Assembly (NCBI GenBank): GCA_964035575.1
Contig: OZ037875.1
Span: forward strand, 1,364,001 to 1,428,000
Source of the DNA: Rhynchopus sp. YZ270_cl-10
Lineage: Eukaryota; Euglenozoa; Diplonemea; Diplonemida; Diplonemidae
Direction: 5' to 3'
DNA length: 64,000 nt
Part shown: positions 31,367-42,528 of the stretch, in pieces
How the letters are laid out: each line of letters starts with the position of its first letter
Numbering within the stretch: position 1 is the first letter of the stretch
Translations under genes and position numbers: made by a program
Notes under the pieces: model-generated
Seen by the model: the letters and a program-made list of their open reading frames with translations, nothing else
The model's database searches: none
Told to the model about the DNA's origin: nothing

Positions 31367-34003
31367 ATGCGGAGTGTGTTTGCGATTGCGTCAGCGATGC
31401 TGGTGCAGGCGATGCTGGTGTCCGGGCAGAGGGGTGGTGGCGGTGGCGGTGGCGGTGGTGGAGGGGGAGGGGGAGGAGGAGGCGGTGGAGGGTGCAACAG
31501 ACCTGACGCACAGATTGACCCGTGCGTGGGTGTTGCTGCAGGGACGGTGTGCAGCTATTTGGATGCGAACGCGCTTGTGTGTGGTACGTGTGGTTCGACG
31601 AACCGTTGCGTAGACCTGTGCGTGCCCGACGGGAGCAGCAACTGCGGGGCGGAGGCTACAGACGCACCGGCAACAGATGCACCTGCCACCGCAGTGCCAA
31701 CTGCGCAGCCTACTGGGGCACCTGCGACAGATGCACCGGCAACAGATGCGCCTGCCACGGATGCACCTGCCACGGACGCACCTGCAACAGCAGTCCCAAC
31801 TGCCGAGCCAACGAGCGCACCTGCCACGGACGCACCAGCAACAGATGCGCCTGCCACGAACCCACCTGCCACGGACGCGCCTGCCACCGCAGTGCCAACT
31901 GCCGAGCCGACTGGGGCACCTGCGACAGACGCACCAGCAACAGATGCGCCTGCCACGGATGCACCTGCCACGGACGCACCTGCAACTGCAGTCCCAACTG
32001 CCGAGCCGACTGGGGCACCTGACACAGATGCGCCACCAACAGCAGTGCCCACAGCCGAGCCAACGAGCGCACCTGTGTCCGGAACGCCTGTGAACGAGGC
32101 AGACATCACATGTCCGTCGGCACCTGTGACTGGGAACACAATTGACGAGCCATGCATGGACACACACATTGTGCCGTCGTTGATCGCACCTGTGTTTGCG
32201 CACCCGACAACACTGACTTCGACGGGGGGACGTCTGGAGGTGACGCTGACTGTGGAGCAGCACCAGCTCGACGCAGGCGCATTCAAGAAGAACGTGCGTG
32301 CCTTCTGCTACGAGGGGGCGTGCTCTGTGCCCGGGCCGACGCTGCGTGTGTTCCCCGGGGACACTGTGGTGCTGACGCTGGTGAACAACCTGCTGGACGT
32401 GGAGCCTGAGCTGACCACGTCGGACGGGGAGGGGCTGAACGCATTCCGTGAGGCGAACATCACAAACATGCACACACACGGCCTGCACGTCGACCCTTCT
32501 GAGGACAACGTGATCATCGGTGTGGCGCCTGGGGGTGGGTCGAAGACGTACACGTACGTGATCCCTGCGAACCACCTGCCCGGAACACACTGGTACCACT
32601 CGCACCACCACGGGTCGAGCTCGCTGCAGGTGCAGGGAGGCATGGTGGGGATGATTGTGGTGGACGTGCCGGACTTTGAGGAGTCGCCGCCGACGGAGGT
32701 GGAGACGTTTGCGACGGAGTCTGCACGCACGCAGTGGGCAGGGATGCCTGTGTCGCGCATGTCGATCTCGCACCACGCGCTGTGCTCGTGCAACCCAACC
32801 GGGGCGGGGTTCAGCCTGCGCAGCTACTCGACGCTGCGGGAGGTGACTGGCGACAACATCCCGCTTGGGGCTGAGCTGGTGGAGAACTCTGATGGGTCGC
32901 AGACGCAGCAGGTGCTGCTTGTGAACGGGCAGCGCCAGCCTGTGCTCGAGATGCGTGTCGGTGTGTGGAACCGGTTTGAGCTGCTGAACGCGGTGGGGGA
33001 CGTGTACTTGGAGATTGAGCTGCGGACGGCTGTGGCGCTTGGGGGCGGTGGGGCGACTGCGTGCGAGATGATGCTGCTGTCGCTGGACGGTGTGTTCCCG
33101 CACAGCGGTGCACGGTCGATCTCGCACGTGCTGATGACGCCTGCGACCCGTGCGGGCATTGCGGTGCGCTGCAGCACTGCAGGTGAGTTCTACCTGCAGA
33201 GCAACCCGACGGAGCGTGCGTCTGCGTACGACGTCGGCTTCCTGCAGAACCTCGTCACTCTGTCGGTGAGTGCGGGCGGCGGTGAGGACGGTACTGCAGA
33301 TGCACCTGTGCTTGCGGAGGCAGACGTGATCCGTCCGAACTACCTGCAGAACCTGCTGGACGCGACGCCCGTGTCGGAGTGGCAGGTGGCGACACGCCAG
33401 GGCGGTGTTGTGGGCGGCGGGAACTGGCTCGGTGTGGGTGCGGACTGCGCAACGCTTGACGACTGCCCGCAGCTTGCGTTTGGCTTCCCCGAGTCTGACG
33501 ACGCGTCGCGCAAGCTGGAGAACTTCCGCTACCGCCACGTGGGGCGTCTGTGCGACGTGGAGGACGTTGTGATCAACGGGGGTGGGGCCACACCGCACCC
33601 GCTCCACTTCCACGTGAACCACTTCCAGGTAGTGTCCTACGCCGGGAACGCGGCGACGCTTGCGGACTGGGGTGAGGTGGGCGACTGGCGCGACACCATC
33701 CCTGCCATTGGTGGTGGGCAGCTGCGCTTCCGCCACGCACTCGACGAGCACGGTGGCAACGTGATGATGCACTGCCACTTCCTGTGGCACGAGGACCAGG
33801 GGATGATGGACAGGTACTACATTGCCGGGAACAACGAAGACGGGACTGGCAGTGTCGACCCCTGCACAGCGGACGGTGCGAACTTCTGCGACGACAGCGT
33901 CCCGACCTCTGCCTTTGACAACGCCTACCCTCAAATCCCTGGGTCCTGCCCTGTGTACAGATCTGCTGCCGGCGACGCAGTGCCACAGCCGCCAACAGAG
34001 TAG
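31367..34003 (+). CDS. Secreted multicopper oxidase, unit 4
   Basis: Intact, 878 residues. It differs from units 1 and 2 only by two extra Gly codons in the poly-Gly tract after the signal peptide (6 extra bases at about 31470). Stem and copper motifs are the same. The shared Gly insertion groups units 4 and 5 as closest relatives. Confidence 0.9.
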   Translation: MRSVFAIASAMLVQAMLVSGQRGGGGGGGGGGGGGGGGGGGGCNRPDAQIDPCVGVAAGTVCSYLDANALVCGTCGSTNRCVDLCVPDGSSNCGAEATDAPATDAPATAVPTAQPTGAPATDAPATDAPATDAPATDAPATAVPTAEPTSAPATDAPATDAPATNPPATDAPATAVPTAEPTGAPATDAPATDAPATDAPATDAPATAVPTAEPTGAPDTDAPPTAVPTAEPTSAPVSGTPVNEADITCPSAPVTGNTIDEPCMDTHIVPSLIAPVFAHPTTLTSTGGRLEVTLTVEQHQLDAGAFKKNVRAFCYEGACSVPGPTLRVFPGDTVVLTLVNNLLDVEPELTTSDGEGLNAFREANITNMHTHGLHVDPSEDNVIIGVAPGGGSKTYTYVIPANHLPGTHWYHSHHHGSSSLQVQGGMVGMIVVDVPDFEESPPTEVETFATESARTQWAGMPVSRMSISHHALCSCNPTGAGFSLRSYSTLREVTGDNIPLGAELVENSDGSQTQQVLLVNGQRQPVLEMRVGVWNRFELLNAVGDVYLEIELRTAVALGGGGATACEMMLLSLDGVFPHSGARSISHVLMTPATRAGIAVRCSTAGEFYLQSNPTERASAYDVGFLQNLVTLSVSAGGGEDGTADAPVLAEADVIRPNYLQNLLDATPVSEWQVATRQGGVVGGGNWLGVGADCATLDDCPQLAFGFPESDDASRKLENFRYRHVGRLCDVEDVVINGGGATPHPLHFHVNHFQVVSYAGNAATLADWGEVGDWRDTIPAIGGGQLRFRHALDEHGGNVMMHCHFLWHEDQGMMDRYYIAGNNEDGTGSVDPCTADGANFCDDSVPTSAFDNAYPQIPGSCPVYRSAAGDAVPQPPTE

Positions 34004-34670
34004 AGAAGGACAAAACTCCGGGTTTTCCGAACTTTATTTATGCAAAAGGCGGTATAGTCATTAACGCCATTTGGAATGAATTATTTCTCTTTTTCTTCTT
34101 CTTCTCCTTCTTCTTCGGACCCTCTTTTGTTGTTTTGTTTGCGAGATTTGGGTGTGTGGCGTGTAGGGTCACGAATCTGGCAAGTTTTCTTTTCCTTTCT
34201 TTTGTTTTGTTTTGTTTTGTTTTTAGTGCAACACTCCTGTGGGGGTTCGATATACCCAGAGGCAGTTGCACTCTCAACTTCACGTTGTTCTTGTTTTTTT
34301 TTTTTTTCCCGCATGCACGAGGAAGTCACACCATCCCCTGAACAGATGGTTCACTTCACTTACTCTGACGCTGGCTACTGTAGAAATGTGCAGATAGCCG
34401 TGTTCTCTCTCTCTCTCCTGTAGGTGATGTTTTGTGGCCTCCCTCTCCCCGCCTGGGCATTTTTATGTCCCCCACTTTACTTTACTTCCTTTTGTATCTA
34501 GACATGATGCTCTTTTAATGAAAAAGGTGAAAACCCTCTGATTGATAGGGCGGTAATGATCGCCTATCAAATTGAAAAATATCGAACTCACAAAGCTGTT
34601 GCCCTTTGCGGCAAAAGTTGGCAAGGGCAAAAGGAGGTTATTATCCCCGAATTGCCTTGCCATATTTTTT

Positions 34671-34723
34671 GGTGACCAAAGCACGAGAGGCTTAGGTTCA
34701 TCTAATATATAAACTTTTCTTTT
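34671..34723 (+). repeat. R1 hairpin element, array unit 4
   Basis: Same sequence and relative position as at 16558. Confidence 0.7.
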
Positions 34724-35550
34724 TTCTCTACTGTCGAAGTGTTGCTTCTCAACGAACATACGTTTTCATATTCCGACTGAGAGACACCCAGCAGCTCGAC
34801 TTCACACAATTTCTTGTTCTTTTATTTTTTTTTTTTTTTGATTTTGCAGCAAATAGGAATTCATGAACTTACATAGCAAAGACTTTTTGGAAATTCGGCG
34901 CTTGTCCAGCAAGTGGCAAGTGCAGACCATCAGTCTTTCCGTCTGTCTCTTTTCTCACCCAAGAAGAGAGACAGCAGCACCCTTTCCCTTTCCCATTATT
35001 TTATTGTGTGTTCTGTTGTGCACCTTACAACTTAAGAGAAACTCGAATCCCACGACCAGCGGCAGAACACCATTATATTCCCTTTGAACCGACCCCTTGC
35101 TACGAGTTAGGTACGTCTTTTTATGATCTACCTCGTAGTCTTTTTTCTTTATTAATTAGTTTCCAGTGCCAACGTGAATTGCCAACATTGCTTGCGTTAT
35201 GTTTCAGTGACTGGGTGGAGAACCTGCCATTGAAACATAACACCTGCAATATTCGCGGGGCTACCTTCGTTTCGTTTCGCAATATTTCATGTTTCTTCAA
35301 CCTGTACAACTGTACATCAGGAGACTACGAGAAAAAAAACACAGAAAAGATCCTTCTCTTTCTTACTCATTTACTTTCAGCCCCACACTTTCTTTAGCCC
35401 ATTTTGATACTCTGCAGAACTGTGAGCGTGTAGCCGAACCCTCTGTCTTTTTCTTCCTGTCCGTCCCTGTCTTTTTATCGTCAGGTTCCAACACCACGTC
35501 ACAACACTTCACAACACTGCGCAGATACTATATTGATAACCATTTTCACA

Positions 35551-38187
35551 ATGCGGAGTGTGTTTGCGATTGCGTCAGCGATGCTGGTGCAGGCGATGCT
35601 GGTGTCCGGGCAGAGGGGTGGTGGCGGTGGCGGTGGCGGTGGTGGAGGGGGAGGGGGAGGAGGAGGCGGTGGAGGGTGCAACAGACCTGACGCACAGATT
35701 GACCCGTGCGTGGGTGTTGCTGCAGGGACGGTGTGCAGCTATTTGGATGCGAACGCGCTTGTGTGTGGTACGTGTGGTTCGACGAACCGTTGCGTAGACC
35801 TGTGCGTGCCCGACGGGAGCAGCAACTGCGGGGCGGAGGCTACAGACGCACCGGCAACAGATGCACCTGCCACCGCAGTGCCAACTGCGCAGCCTACTGG
35901 GGCACCTGCGACAGATGCACCGGCAACAGATGCGCCTGCCACGGATGCACCTGCCACGGACGCACCTGCAACAGCAGTCCCAACTGCCGAGCCAACGAGC
36001 GCACCTGCCACGGACGCACCAGCAACAGATGCGCCTGCCACGAACCCACCTGCCACGGACGCGCCTGCCACCGCAGTGCCAACTGCCGAGCCGACTGGGG
36101 CACCTGCGACAGACGCACCAGCAACAGATGCGCCTGCCACGGATGCACCTGCCACGGACGCACCTGCAACTGCAGTCCCAACTGCCGAGCCGACTGGGGC
36201 ACCTGACACAGATGCGCCACCAACAGCAGTGCCCACAGCCGAGCCAACGAGCGCACCTGTGTCCGGAACGCCTGTGAACGAGGCAGACATCACATGTCCG
36301 TCGGCACCTGTGACTGGGAACACAATTGACGAGCCATGCATGGACACACACATTGTGCCGTCGTTGATCGCACCTGTGTTTGCGCACCCGACAACACTGA
36401 CTTCGACGGGGGGACGTCTGGAGGTGACGCTGACTGTGGAGCAGCACCAGCTCGACGCAGGCGCATTCAAGAAGAACGTGCGTGCCTTCTGCTACGAGGG
36501 GGCGTGCTCTGTGCCCGGGCCGACGCTGCGTGTGTTCCCCGGGGACACTGTGGTGCTGACGCTGGTGAACAACCTGCTGGACGTGGAGCCTGAGCTGACC
36601 ACGTCGGACGGGGAGGGGCTGAACGCATTCCGTGAGGCGAACATCACAAACATGCACACACACGGCCTGCACGTCGACCCTTCTGAGGACAACGTGATCA
36701 TCGGTGTGGCGCCTGGGGGTGGGTCGAAGACGTACACGTACGTGATCCCTGCGAACCACCTGCCCGGAACACACTGGTACCACTCGCACCACCACGGGTC
36801 GAGCTCGCTGCAGGTGCAGGGAGGCATGGTGGGGATGATTGTGGTGGACGTGCCGGACTTTGAGGAGTCGCCGCCGACGGAGGTGGAGACGTTTGCGACG
36901 GAGTCTGCACGCACGCAGTGGGCAGGGATGCCTGTGTCGCGCATGTCGATCTCGCACCACGCGCTGTGCTCGTGCAACCCAACCGGGGCGGGGTTCAGCC
37001 TGCGCAGCTACTCGACGCTGCGGGAGGTGACTGGCGACAACATCCCGCTTGGGGCTGAGCTGGTGGAGAACTCTGATGGGTCGCAGACGCAGCAGGTGCT
37101 GCTTGTGAACGGGCAGCGCCAGCCTGTGCTCGAGATGCGTGTCGGTGTGTGGAACCGGTTTGAGCTGCTGAACGCGGTGGGGGACGTGTACTTGGAGATT
37201 GAGCTGCGGACGGCTGTGGCGCTTGGGGGCGGTGGGGCGACTGCGTGCGAGATGATGCTGCTGTCGCTGGACGGTGTGTTCCCGCACAGCGGTGCACGGT
37301 CGATCTCGCACGTGCTGATGACGCCTGCGACCCGTGCGGGCATTGCGGTGCGCTGCAGCACTGCAGGTGAGTTCTACCTGCAGAGCAACCCGACGGAGCG
37401 TGCGTCTGCGTACGACGTCGGCTTCCTGCAGAACCTCGTCACTCTGTCGGTGAGTGCGGGCGGCGGTGAGGACGGTACTGCAGATGCACCTGTGCTTGCG
37501 GAGGCAGACGTGATCCGTCCGAACTACCTGCAGAACCTGCTGGACGCGACGCCCGTGTCGGAGTGGCAGGTGGCGACACGCCAGGGCGGTGTTGTGGGCG
37601 GCGGGAACTGGCTCGGTGTGGGTGCGGACTGCGCAACGCTTGACGACTGCCCGCAGCTTGCGTTTGGCTTCCCCGAGTCTGACGACGCGTCGCGCAAGCT
37701 GGAGAACTTCCGCTACCGCCACGTGGGGCGTCTGTGCGACGTGGAGGACGTTGTGATCAACGGGGGTGGGGCCACACCGCACCCGCTCCACTTCCACGTG
37801 AACCACTTCCAGGTAGTGTCCTACGCCGGGAACGCGGCGACGCTTGCGGACTGGGGTGAGGTGGGCGACTGGCGCGACACCATCCCTGCCATTGGTGGTG
37901 GGCAGCTGCGCTTCCGCCACGCACTCGACGAGCACGGTGGCAACGTGATGATGCACTGCCACTTCCTGTGGCACGAGGACCAGGGGATGATGGACAGGTA
38001 CTACATTGCCGGGAACAACGAAGACGGGACTGGCAGTGTCGACCCCTGCACAGCGGACGGTGCGAACTTCTGCGACGACAGCGTCCCGACCTCTGCCTTT
38101 GACAACGCCTACCCTCAAATCCCTGGGTCCTGCCCTGTGTACAGATCTGCTGCCGGCGACGCAGTGCCACAGCCGCCAACAGAGTAG
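35551..38187 (+). CDS. Secreted multicopper oxidase, unit 5
   Basis: Intact, 878 residues, with a product identical to unit 4 including the two extra Gly. It is the last unit of the array. Its downstream spacer has diverged slightly from the others and carries a 722 bp insertion at 39539, so 3' control of this copy may differ. Confidence 0.9.
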   Translation: MRSVFAIASAMLVQAMLVSGQRGGGGGGGGGGGGGGGGGGGGCNRPDAQIDPCVGVAAGTVCSYLDANALVCGTCGSTNRCVDLCVPDGSSNCGAEATDAPATDAPATAVPTAQPTGAPATDAPATDAPATDAPATDAPATAVPTAEPTSAPATDAPATDAPATNPPATDAPATAVPTAEPTGAPATDAPATDAPATDAPATDAPATAVPTAEPTGAPDTDAPPTAVPTAEPTSAPVSGTPVNEADITCPSAPVTGNTIDEPCMDTHIVPSLIAPVFAHPTTLTSTGGRLEVTLTVEQHQLDAGAFKKNVRAFCYEGACSVPGPTLRVFPGDTVVLTLVNNLLDVEPELTTSDGEGLNAFREANITNMHTHGLHVDPSEDNVIIGVAPGGGSKTYTYVIPANHLPGTHWYHSHHHGSSSLQVQGGMVGMIVVDVPDFEESPPTEVETFATESARTQWAGMPVSRMSISHHALCSCNPTGAGFSLRSYSTLREVTGDNIPLGAELVENSDGSQTQQVLLVNGQRQPVLEMRVGVWNRFELLNAVGDVYLEIELRTAVALGGGGATACEMMLLSLDGVFPHSGARSISHVLMTPATRAGIAVRCSTAGEFYLQSNPTERASAYDVGFLQNLVTLSVSAGGGEDGTADAPVLAEADVIRPNYLQNLLDATPVSEWQVATRQGGVVGGGNWLGVGADCATLDDCPQLAFGFPESDDASRKLENFRYRHVGRLCDVEDVVINGGGATPHPLHFHVNHFQVVSYAGNAATLADWGEVGDWRDTIPAIGGGQLRFRHALDEHGGNVMMHCHFLWHEDQGMMDRYYIAGNNEDGTGSVDPCTADGANFCDDSVPTSAFDNAYPQIPGSCPVYRSAAGDAVPQPPTE

Positions 38188-38853
38188 AGAAGGACAAAAC
38201 TCCGGGTTTTCCGAACTTTATTTATGCAAAAGGCGGTATAGTCATTAACGCCATTTGGAATGAATTATTTCTCTTTTTCTTCTTCTTCTCCTTCTTCTTC
38301 GGACCCTCTTTTGTTGTTTTGTTTGCGAGATTTGGGTGTGTGGCGTGTAGGGTCACGAATCTGGCAAGTTTTCTTTTCCTTTCTTTTGTTTTGTTTTGTT
38401 TTGTTTTTAGTGCAACACTCCTGTGGGGGTTCGATATACCCAGAGGCAGTTGCACTCTCAACTTCACGTTGTTCTTGTTTTTTTTTTTTTTCCCGCATGC
38501 ACGAGGAAGTCACACCATCCCCTGAACAGATGGTTCACTTCACTTACTCTGACGCTGGCTACTGTAGAAATGTGCAGATAGCCGTGTTCTCTCTCTCTCT
38601 CCTGTAGGTGATGTTTTGTGGCCTCCCTCTCCCCGCCTGGGCATTTTTATGTCCCCCACTTTACTTTACTTCCTTTTGTATCTAGACATGATGCTCTTTT
38701 AATGAAAAAGGTGAAAACCCTCTGATTGATAGGGCGGTAATGATCGCCTATCAAATTGAAAAATATCGAACTCACAAAGCTGTTGCCCTTTGCGGCAAAA
38801 GTTGGCAAGGGCAAAGGAGGTTATTATCCCCGAATTGCCTTGCCATATTTTTT

Positions 38854-38907
38854 GGTGACCAACGCACGAGAGGCTTAGGTTCATCTAATATATAAACTTT
38901 TCTTTTT
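38854..38907 (+). repeat. R1 hairpin element, array unit 5, with one change
   Basis: GGTGACCAACGCACGAG: one A of the left arm is C relative to the other four array copies (AAAGC to AACGC). Confidence 0.7.
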
Positions 38908-39533
38908 TCTCTACTGTCGAAGTGTTGCTTCTCAACGAACATACGTTTTCATATTCCGACTGAGAGACACCCAGCAGCTCGACTTCACACAATTTCTTGT
39001 TCTTTTATTTTTTTTTTTGATTTTGCAGCAAATAGGAATTCATGAACTTACATAGCAAAGACTTTTTGGAAATTCGGCGCTTGTCCAGCAAGTGGCAAGT
39101 GCAGACCATCAGTCTTTCCGTCTGTCTCTTTTCTCACCCAAGAAGAGAGACAGCAGCACCCTTTCCCTTTCCCATTATTTTATTGTGTGTTCTGTTGTGC
39201 ACCTTACAACTTAAGAGAAACTCGAATCCCACGACCAGCGGCAGAACACCATTATATTCCCTTTGAACCGACCCCTTGCTACGAGTTAGGTACGTCTTTT
39301 TATGATCTACCTCGTAGTCTTTTTTCTTTATTAATTAGTTTCCAGTGCCAACGTGAATTGCCAACATTGCTTGCGTTATGTTTCAGTGACTGGGTGGAGA
39401 ACCTGCCATTGAAACATAACACCTGCAATATTCGCGGGGCTACCTTCGTTTCGTTTCGCAATATTTCATGTTTCTTCAACCTGTACAACTGTACATCAGG
39501 AGACTACGAGAAAAAAAAACACAGAAAAGATCC

Positions 39534-40265
39534 TTCTCTGGGGTGGCGACAAGGGGGGTCGGAACTGGGCAGTCACGAAAAATCACGAAAAATCACAAAG
39601 AATCATTTTTCTTCTTTGTGATTCTTTGCGACAGGTCGTGATTTTTTGTGATTTTTTTGCGATTTTTTGCGATTTTTTGCGATTTTTTGCGATTTTTTGT
39701 GATCTTTTGTGATTTTTTGTGATCTTTTGTGATTTTTTGTGATCGGCATATTTTGAGATGAGCTTTTTTTTGTCCCACTCTGGTACTGTACTGTGTACTG
39801 TACTGTGTATACTGTGTATACTGCGGAAATTGACCAAAAACGAGAACTTGTCCATTTCGGCAAATTGACCCCACCACTGGCCGGACGGATACCGGAAATG
39901 CAAATGCCGGCGTTTAAAAATTTCACCAATGAAAACAAAACAAAAATTTCCAACAACAAACAACATATGAATGCCCCCCAAAACGGCATGACATCTGGTA
40001 GAAACAGCCACGCCGAAAAAGTTCAATTTTAAGCGAAACTTACACATACTTACGCAGAACTGAGCACAACTGAGCACAATTCCACCTCAATTACAGCATA
40101 ATTGCAGCAGCCCAAAACGGTACACTTTTGTGATTTTTTGTGATTTTTTGTGATTTTTTGTGATTTTTCGTGATTTTTTGTGATTTTTTGTGATCGAGAT
40201 AATTTGAAAATATTTTTTGTGAATATTTTTTTCCACACCCCCCCCCCTGTAGCCACCCCATTCTC
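39534..40265. mobile_element. 722 bp insertion with inverted ends and 5 bp target duplication
   Basis: The empty site in units 1-4 reads ccTTCTCtttc. Here TTCTC flanks the insert on both sides (39534-39538, 40261-40265). The insert (39539-40260) starts TGGGGTGGCGACA and ends TGTAGCCACCCCA, an inverted repeat continuing into G/C runs. Inside are arrays of a GATTTTTTGT-type 10-mer (about 39640-39740 and 40130-40195), a hairpin AATCACAAAGAA/TTCTTTGTGATT (about 39590-39625) and a TACTGTG microsatellite. No coding. A non-autonomous DNA transposon is my preferred reading; TG...CA ends with a 5 bp duplication would also fit a lone LTR remnant. Confidence 0.75.
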
Positions 40266-40283
40266 TTTCTTACTCATTTACTT

Positions 40284-40633
40284 TCCGATTACCCCTCTGC
40301 AGTTTATATGACACGGAACCTTAAGTAGTTGGTAGTTGGCTAACCAGTAAGGTTCAGGAATCGTCTACTCACCGCCCCCTTTTTTTTTTGGTGTAAATAT
40401 TTGATTTTGTTTTCTCCCAAACGCCTTTATTGAGCAGATTTGATGCCCCCCTCACACATTCCACATCTCCCACCAGCTTCCACGCAACCACAGAAATTTG
40501 TTTCTATTTCCCACCAGCAGTGATTGCAAGGTGACGGAGCCCGTGAGGCTTTCGTTCCTCTTGTGAATCACTTCCCGTATTTCGTTGTGGCGTACTTCAC
40601 TTGTTGCTTTTCTCGAGTAGCCCTACCCACACA
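40284..40633. other. Spacer upstream of the NXPE-like gene
   Basis: Unique sequence after the array ends; it holds one diverged R1 element and no gene. Confidence 0.5.
40528..40575 (+). repeat. R1 hairpin element, diverged, compensated stem
   Basis: AAGGTGACGGAGCCCGTGAG then GCTTTCGTTCCTC. The stem is GGAGCC with GGCTTT (two G-T pairs), keeping pairing although the bases differ from the consensus. It ends about 60 bp before the gene start. Confidence 0.5.
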
Positions 40634-42528
40634 ATGCACGTTGGGATGAAGGTCGTAACCGGGGTGTTGCTGGGTGCAGCAGGGTACGGGTGGTTCACTG
40701 CAGTGTCGCCACGGCCCGTTCTGTCTCTGGGTGGTGAGACCGTAAAGGGACGGTCAGCGACAAATGATACAGTGCCACATGCACACCTGACAGCGCGGGT
40801 GGAGGCGCACCTACGGGAGTGTGCGCAACGACCCGCACAGCCGTTGACACGCACCTCACTGTTCGACTCCGAGGTGATCTTAGCGGACGCCACGTTCACC
40901 ACAGGGAGCATCGTGTCGGGGTACATCATTGCACGAGATGCAGAGCAGACTGCGACCTGCCAGCCGCACGACTTCTTCGAAGTGACTGCGTGGAGTGACC
41001 GCAACCGTGCCTTTGTCACTGTCGAGTCCATTGGCTATGGTGTGTACAGCTTCCGTTTTACACCGAAGATCCCAGGGACGTTCAGCCTCTGCTTCCATTT
41101 AATGTATGAGTCGTCGATTCAGATAGGTAAGAGCTGGCCGAGTGCGGAGGAGTTGTACAGCGACTTCCAGAATGCATCGTTTTGGGCGCAGACGCGTGGC
41201 ACCATGGCGCGTCTGAAGAAGACCCCGACCACGCAGTGGTGCGAGCCGCGTGCAGACTTCGTGAAGCGCTGCGTTGCTGTCGCTGTGGCAGGGGCGGAAA
41301 CACTTCCCCCCGCACCCTGCGCGCAGACGTGGCACAACACCAACGGGCTTGCCGGATCCTGGGTAAAGGCGCTAGGTGCTGCATGCTACCCAGGGCTGTG
41401 CGAAGGCGACCTTGCGTACATGGCATCCGACGGCTGGGTGTGGGTCCCAGACCACTGCTACCTGCGCCTCTACAACAGAGAGTCTGCGTGGGACTGCATG
41501 AGCGGGCGGAGCGTTCTCTGGTTTGGCGACTCGACCCTGAAGCAGCCCGCAACGAATCTTGTGGAGAACCTGTTGGGGGTGCCGGTGCTGCGCCGTTCGT
41601 TCAACTGGGTGCGGAAGTTCTGTCCAAAGGGAAAACGTGTGCACAAACGTGCGTTTGAGAAGCGCCTGCGTGCGTACACCCTCAACGGCTGCTATGGGCC
41701 CTTCGACCACAGGCAGTGGCGCGTGAACCGCACGAACCCCCTGAACGCCTCACAGGTGGTGCACCTGCAGCTGGTGTGGGGTGGCTCTGTTGCCCTCTTC
41801 GACCCACCCATGCGCAAGCCTGCAGGCCACGATCTGCTGCTTGAGCCCACCCCCGCACGCGAGGCCTTCTACGACGCAGTGCGGCGCAACCCAGACTTCA
41901 TCTTCCTGCACGAATACGTATGGGACGACGTTGCCATGATGGACCAGCCACGCTTCCTGCGTGAGATCCGTGCCCTGCTCGAGATGCTGTTCGCCAACAC
42001 AACTGCCAAGGTGCACTGGGACACCGCACACCCGCAGTGCCTGTCAGATGCGCTCGACAACAACGTGACGATGTGCCAGTCCGCCATTGAGAACAAGCTC
42101 CGCAGCGCAGGTGCCTACCAGTCGTCGCTAGGGGTGCTCAGACACTTTGAGGAGAGCTTCGGCGACAACCCGCGCCTCACGCAGACTGAGCGTTTCCAGA
42201 TGGCACAGCCGCACGTCATGGAGCTGAAGTACTGCTACTTCGGGATACACTTCGGCTCACAAGACGCCTTCTGCCACGTCACCAAAGCTGAGGCACCAGA
42301 CACCTGCACACGCGACTGGCTAGTCGACAAGTTTGAGGCGCAAATCTGGATGAATAAAATGTGCACAAACGCACCAGCCAGCACTTCACAGGACCCTACT
42401 GTGACAATTGAGGTATGTGCGCTGTTTATATCAAATATTTCTTTTCAAAAAAGCTTTCTGCTAACCACTTCGCACAGAGCGGTGTCTTGCAAGAAACACA
42501 TGAAGGGATGCCTTTTGAGCGAAGTTGA
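40634..42528 (+). CDS. NXPE/PC-esterase-like secretory enzyme, paralogue A (2 exons)
   Basis: Exons 40634-42412 and 42478-42528, phase 0, intron 65 bp (GTATGT...CACAG); 609 residues. An N-terminal hydrophobic anchor (about 5-25) is followed by a filamin-like beta region (about 70-170) and a C-terminal esterase-like domain with W-F-G-D-S300-T-L-K-Q (nucleophile Ser300) and a late H-F-G-S...F-C-H...R-D-W-L-V-D-K motif. This order matches NXPE proteins; an animal NXPE has been linked to sialic acid O-acetylation. A role in modifying surface glycans is likely, but the substrate is unknown. Paralogue B at 50645 has the same layout and intron. Skipping the intron would extend the frame to 42631, but the spliced tail S-G-V-L matches T-G-V-L in paralogue B. 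Confidence 0.78.

Larger units (their letters stand above)
13118..40283 (+). repeat. Tandem array of five ~4.18 kb multicopper-oxidase units
   Basis: Units begin at 13118, 17295, 21473, 31224 and 35408, with period 4,177-4,184 bp apart from the unit 3 insertion. Each unit has a 142 bp leader, the MCO gene, and a ~1.4 kb T-rich spacer with an R1 element. As far as I compared them, units are nearly identical, including non-coding sequence. Differences: a 1-base deletion in the unit 1 leader, 6 extra bases in the Gly tract of units 4 and 5, and several small changes in the unit 5 spacer (38815-39520), which borders unique sequence. Such uniformity means recent amplification, gene conversion, or both. 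Confidence 0.92.

Noticed and set aside
39640-40195. GATTTTTTGT arrays as a CRISPR-like array
   Set aside because: The repeats are contiguous 10-mers without unique spacers, in a eukaryotic spacer; they are a minisatellite within an insertion.
13118-40283. MCO array as an assembly duplication
   Set aside because: Units differ by defined changes (Gly-tract length, leader base, spacer changes, separate insertions), so at least several are real, though exact copy number still needs long reads.
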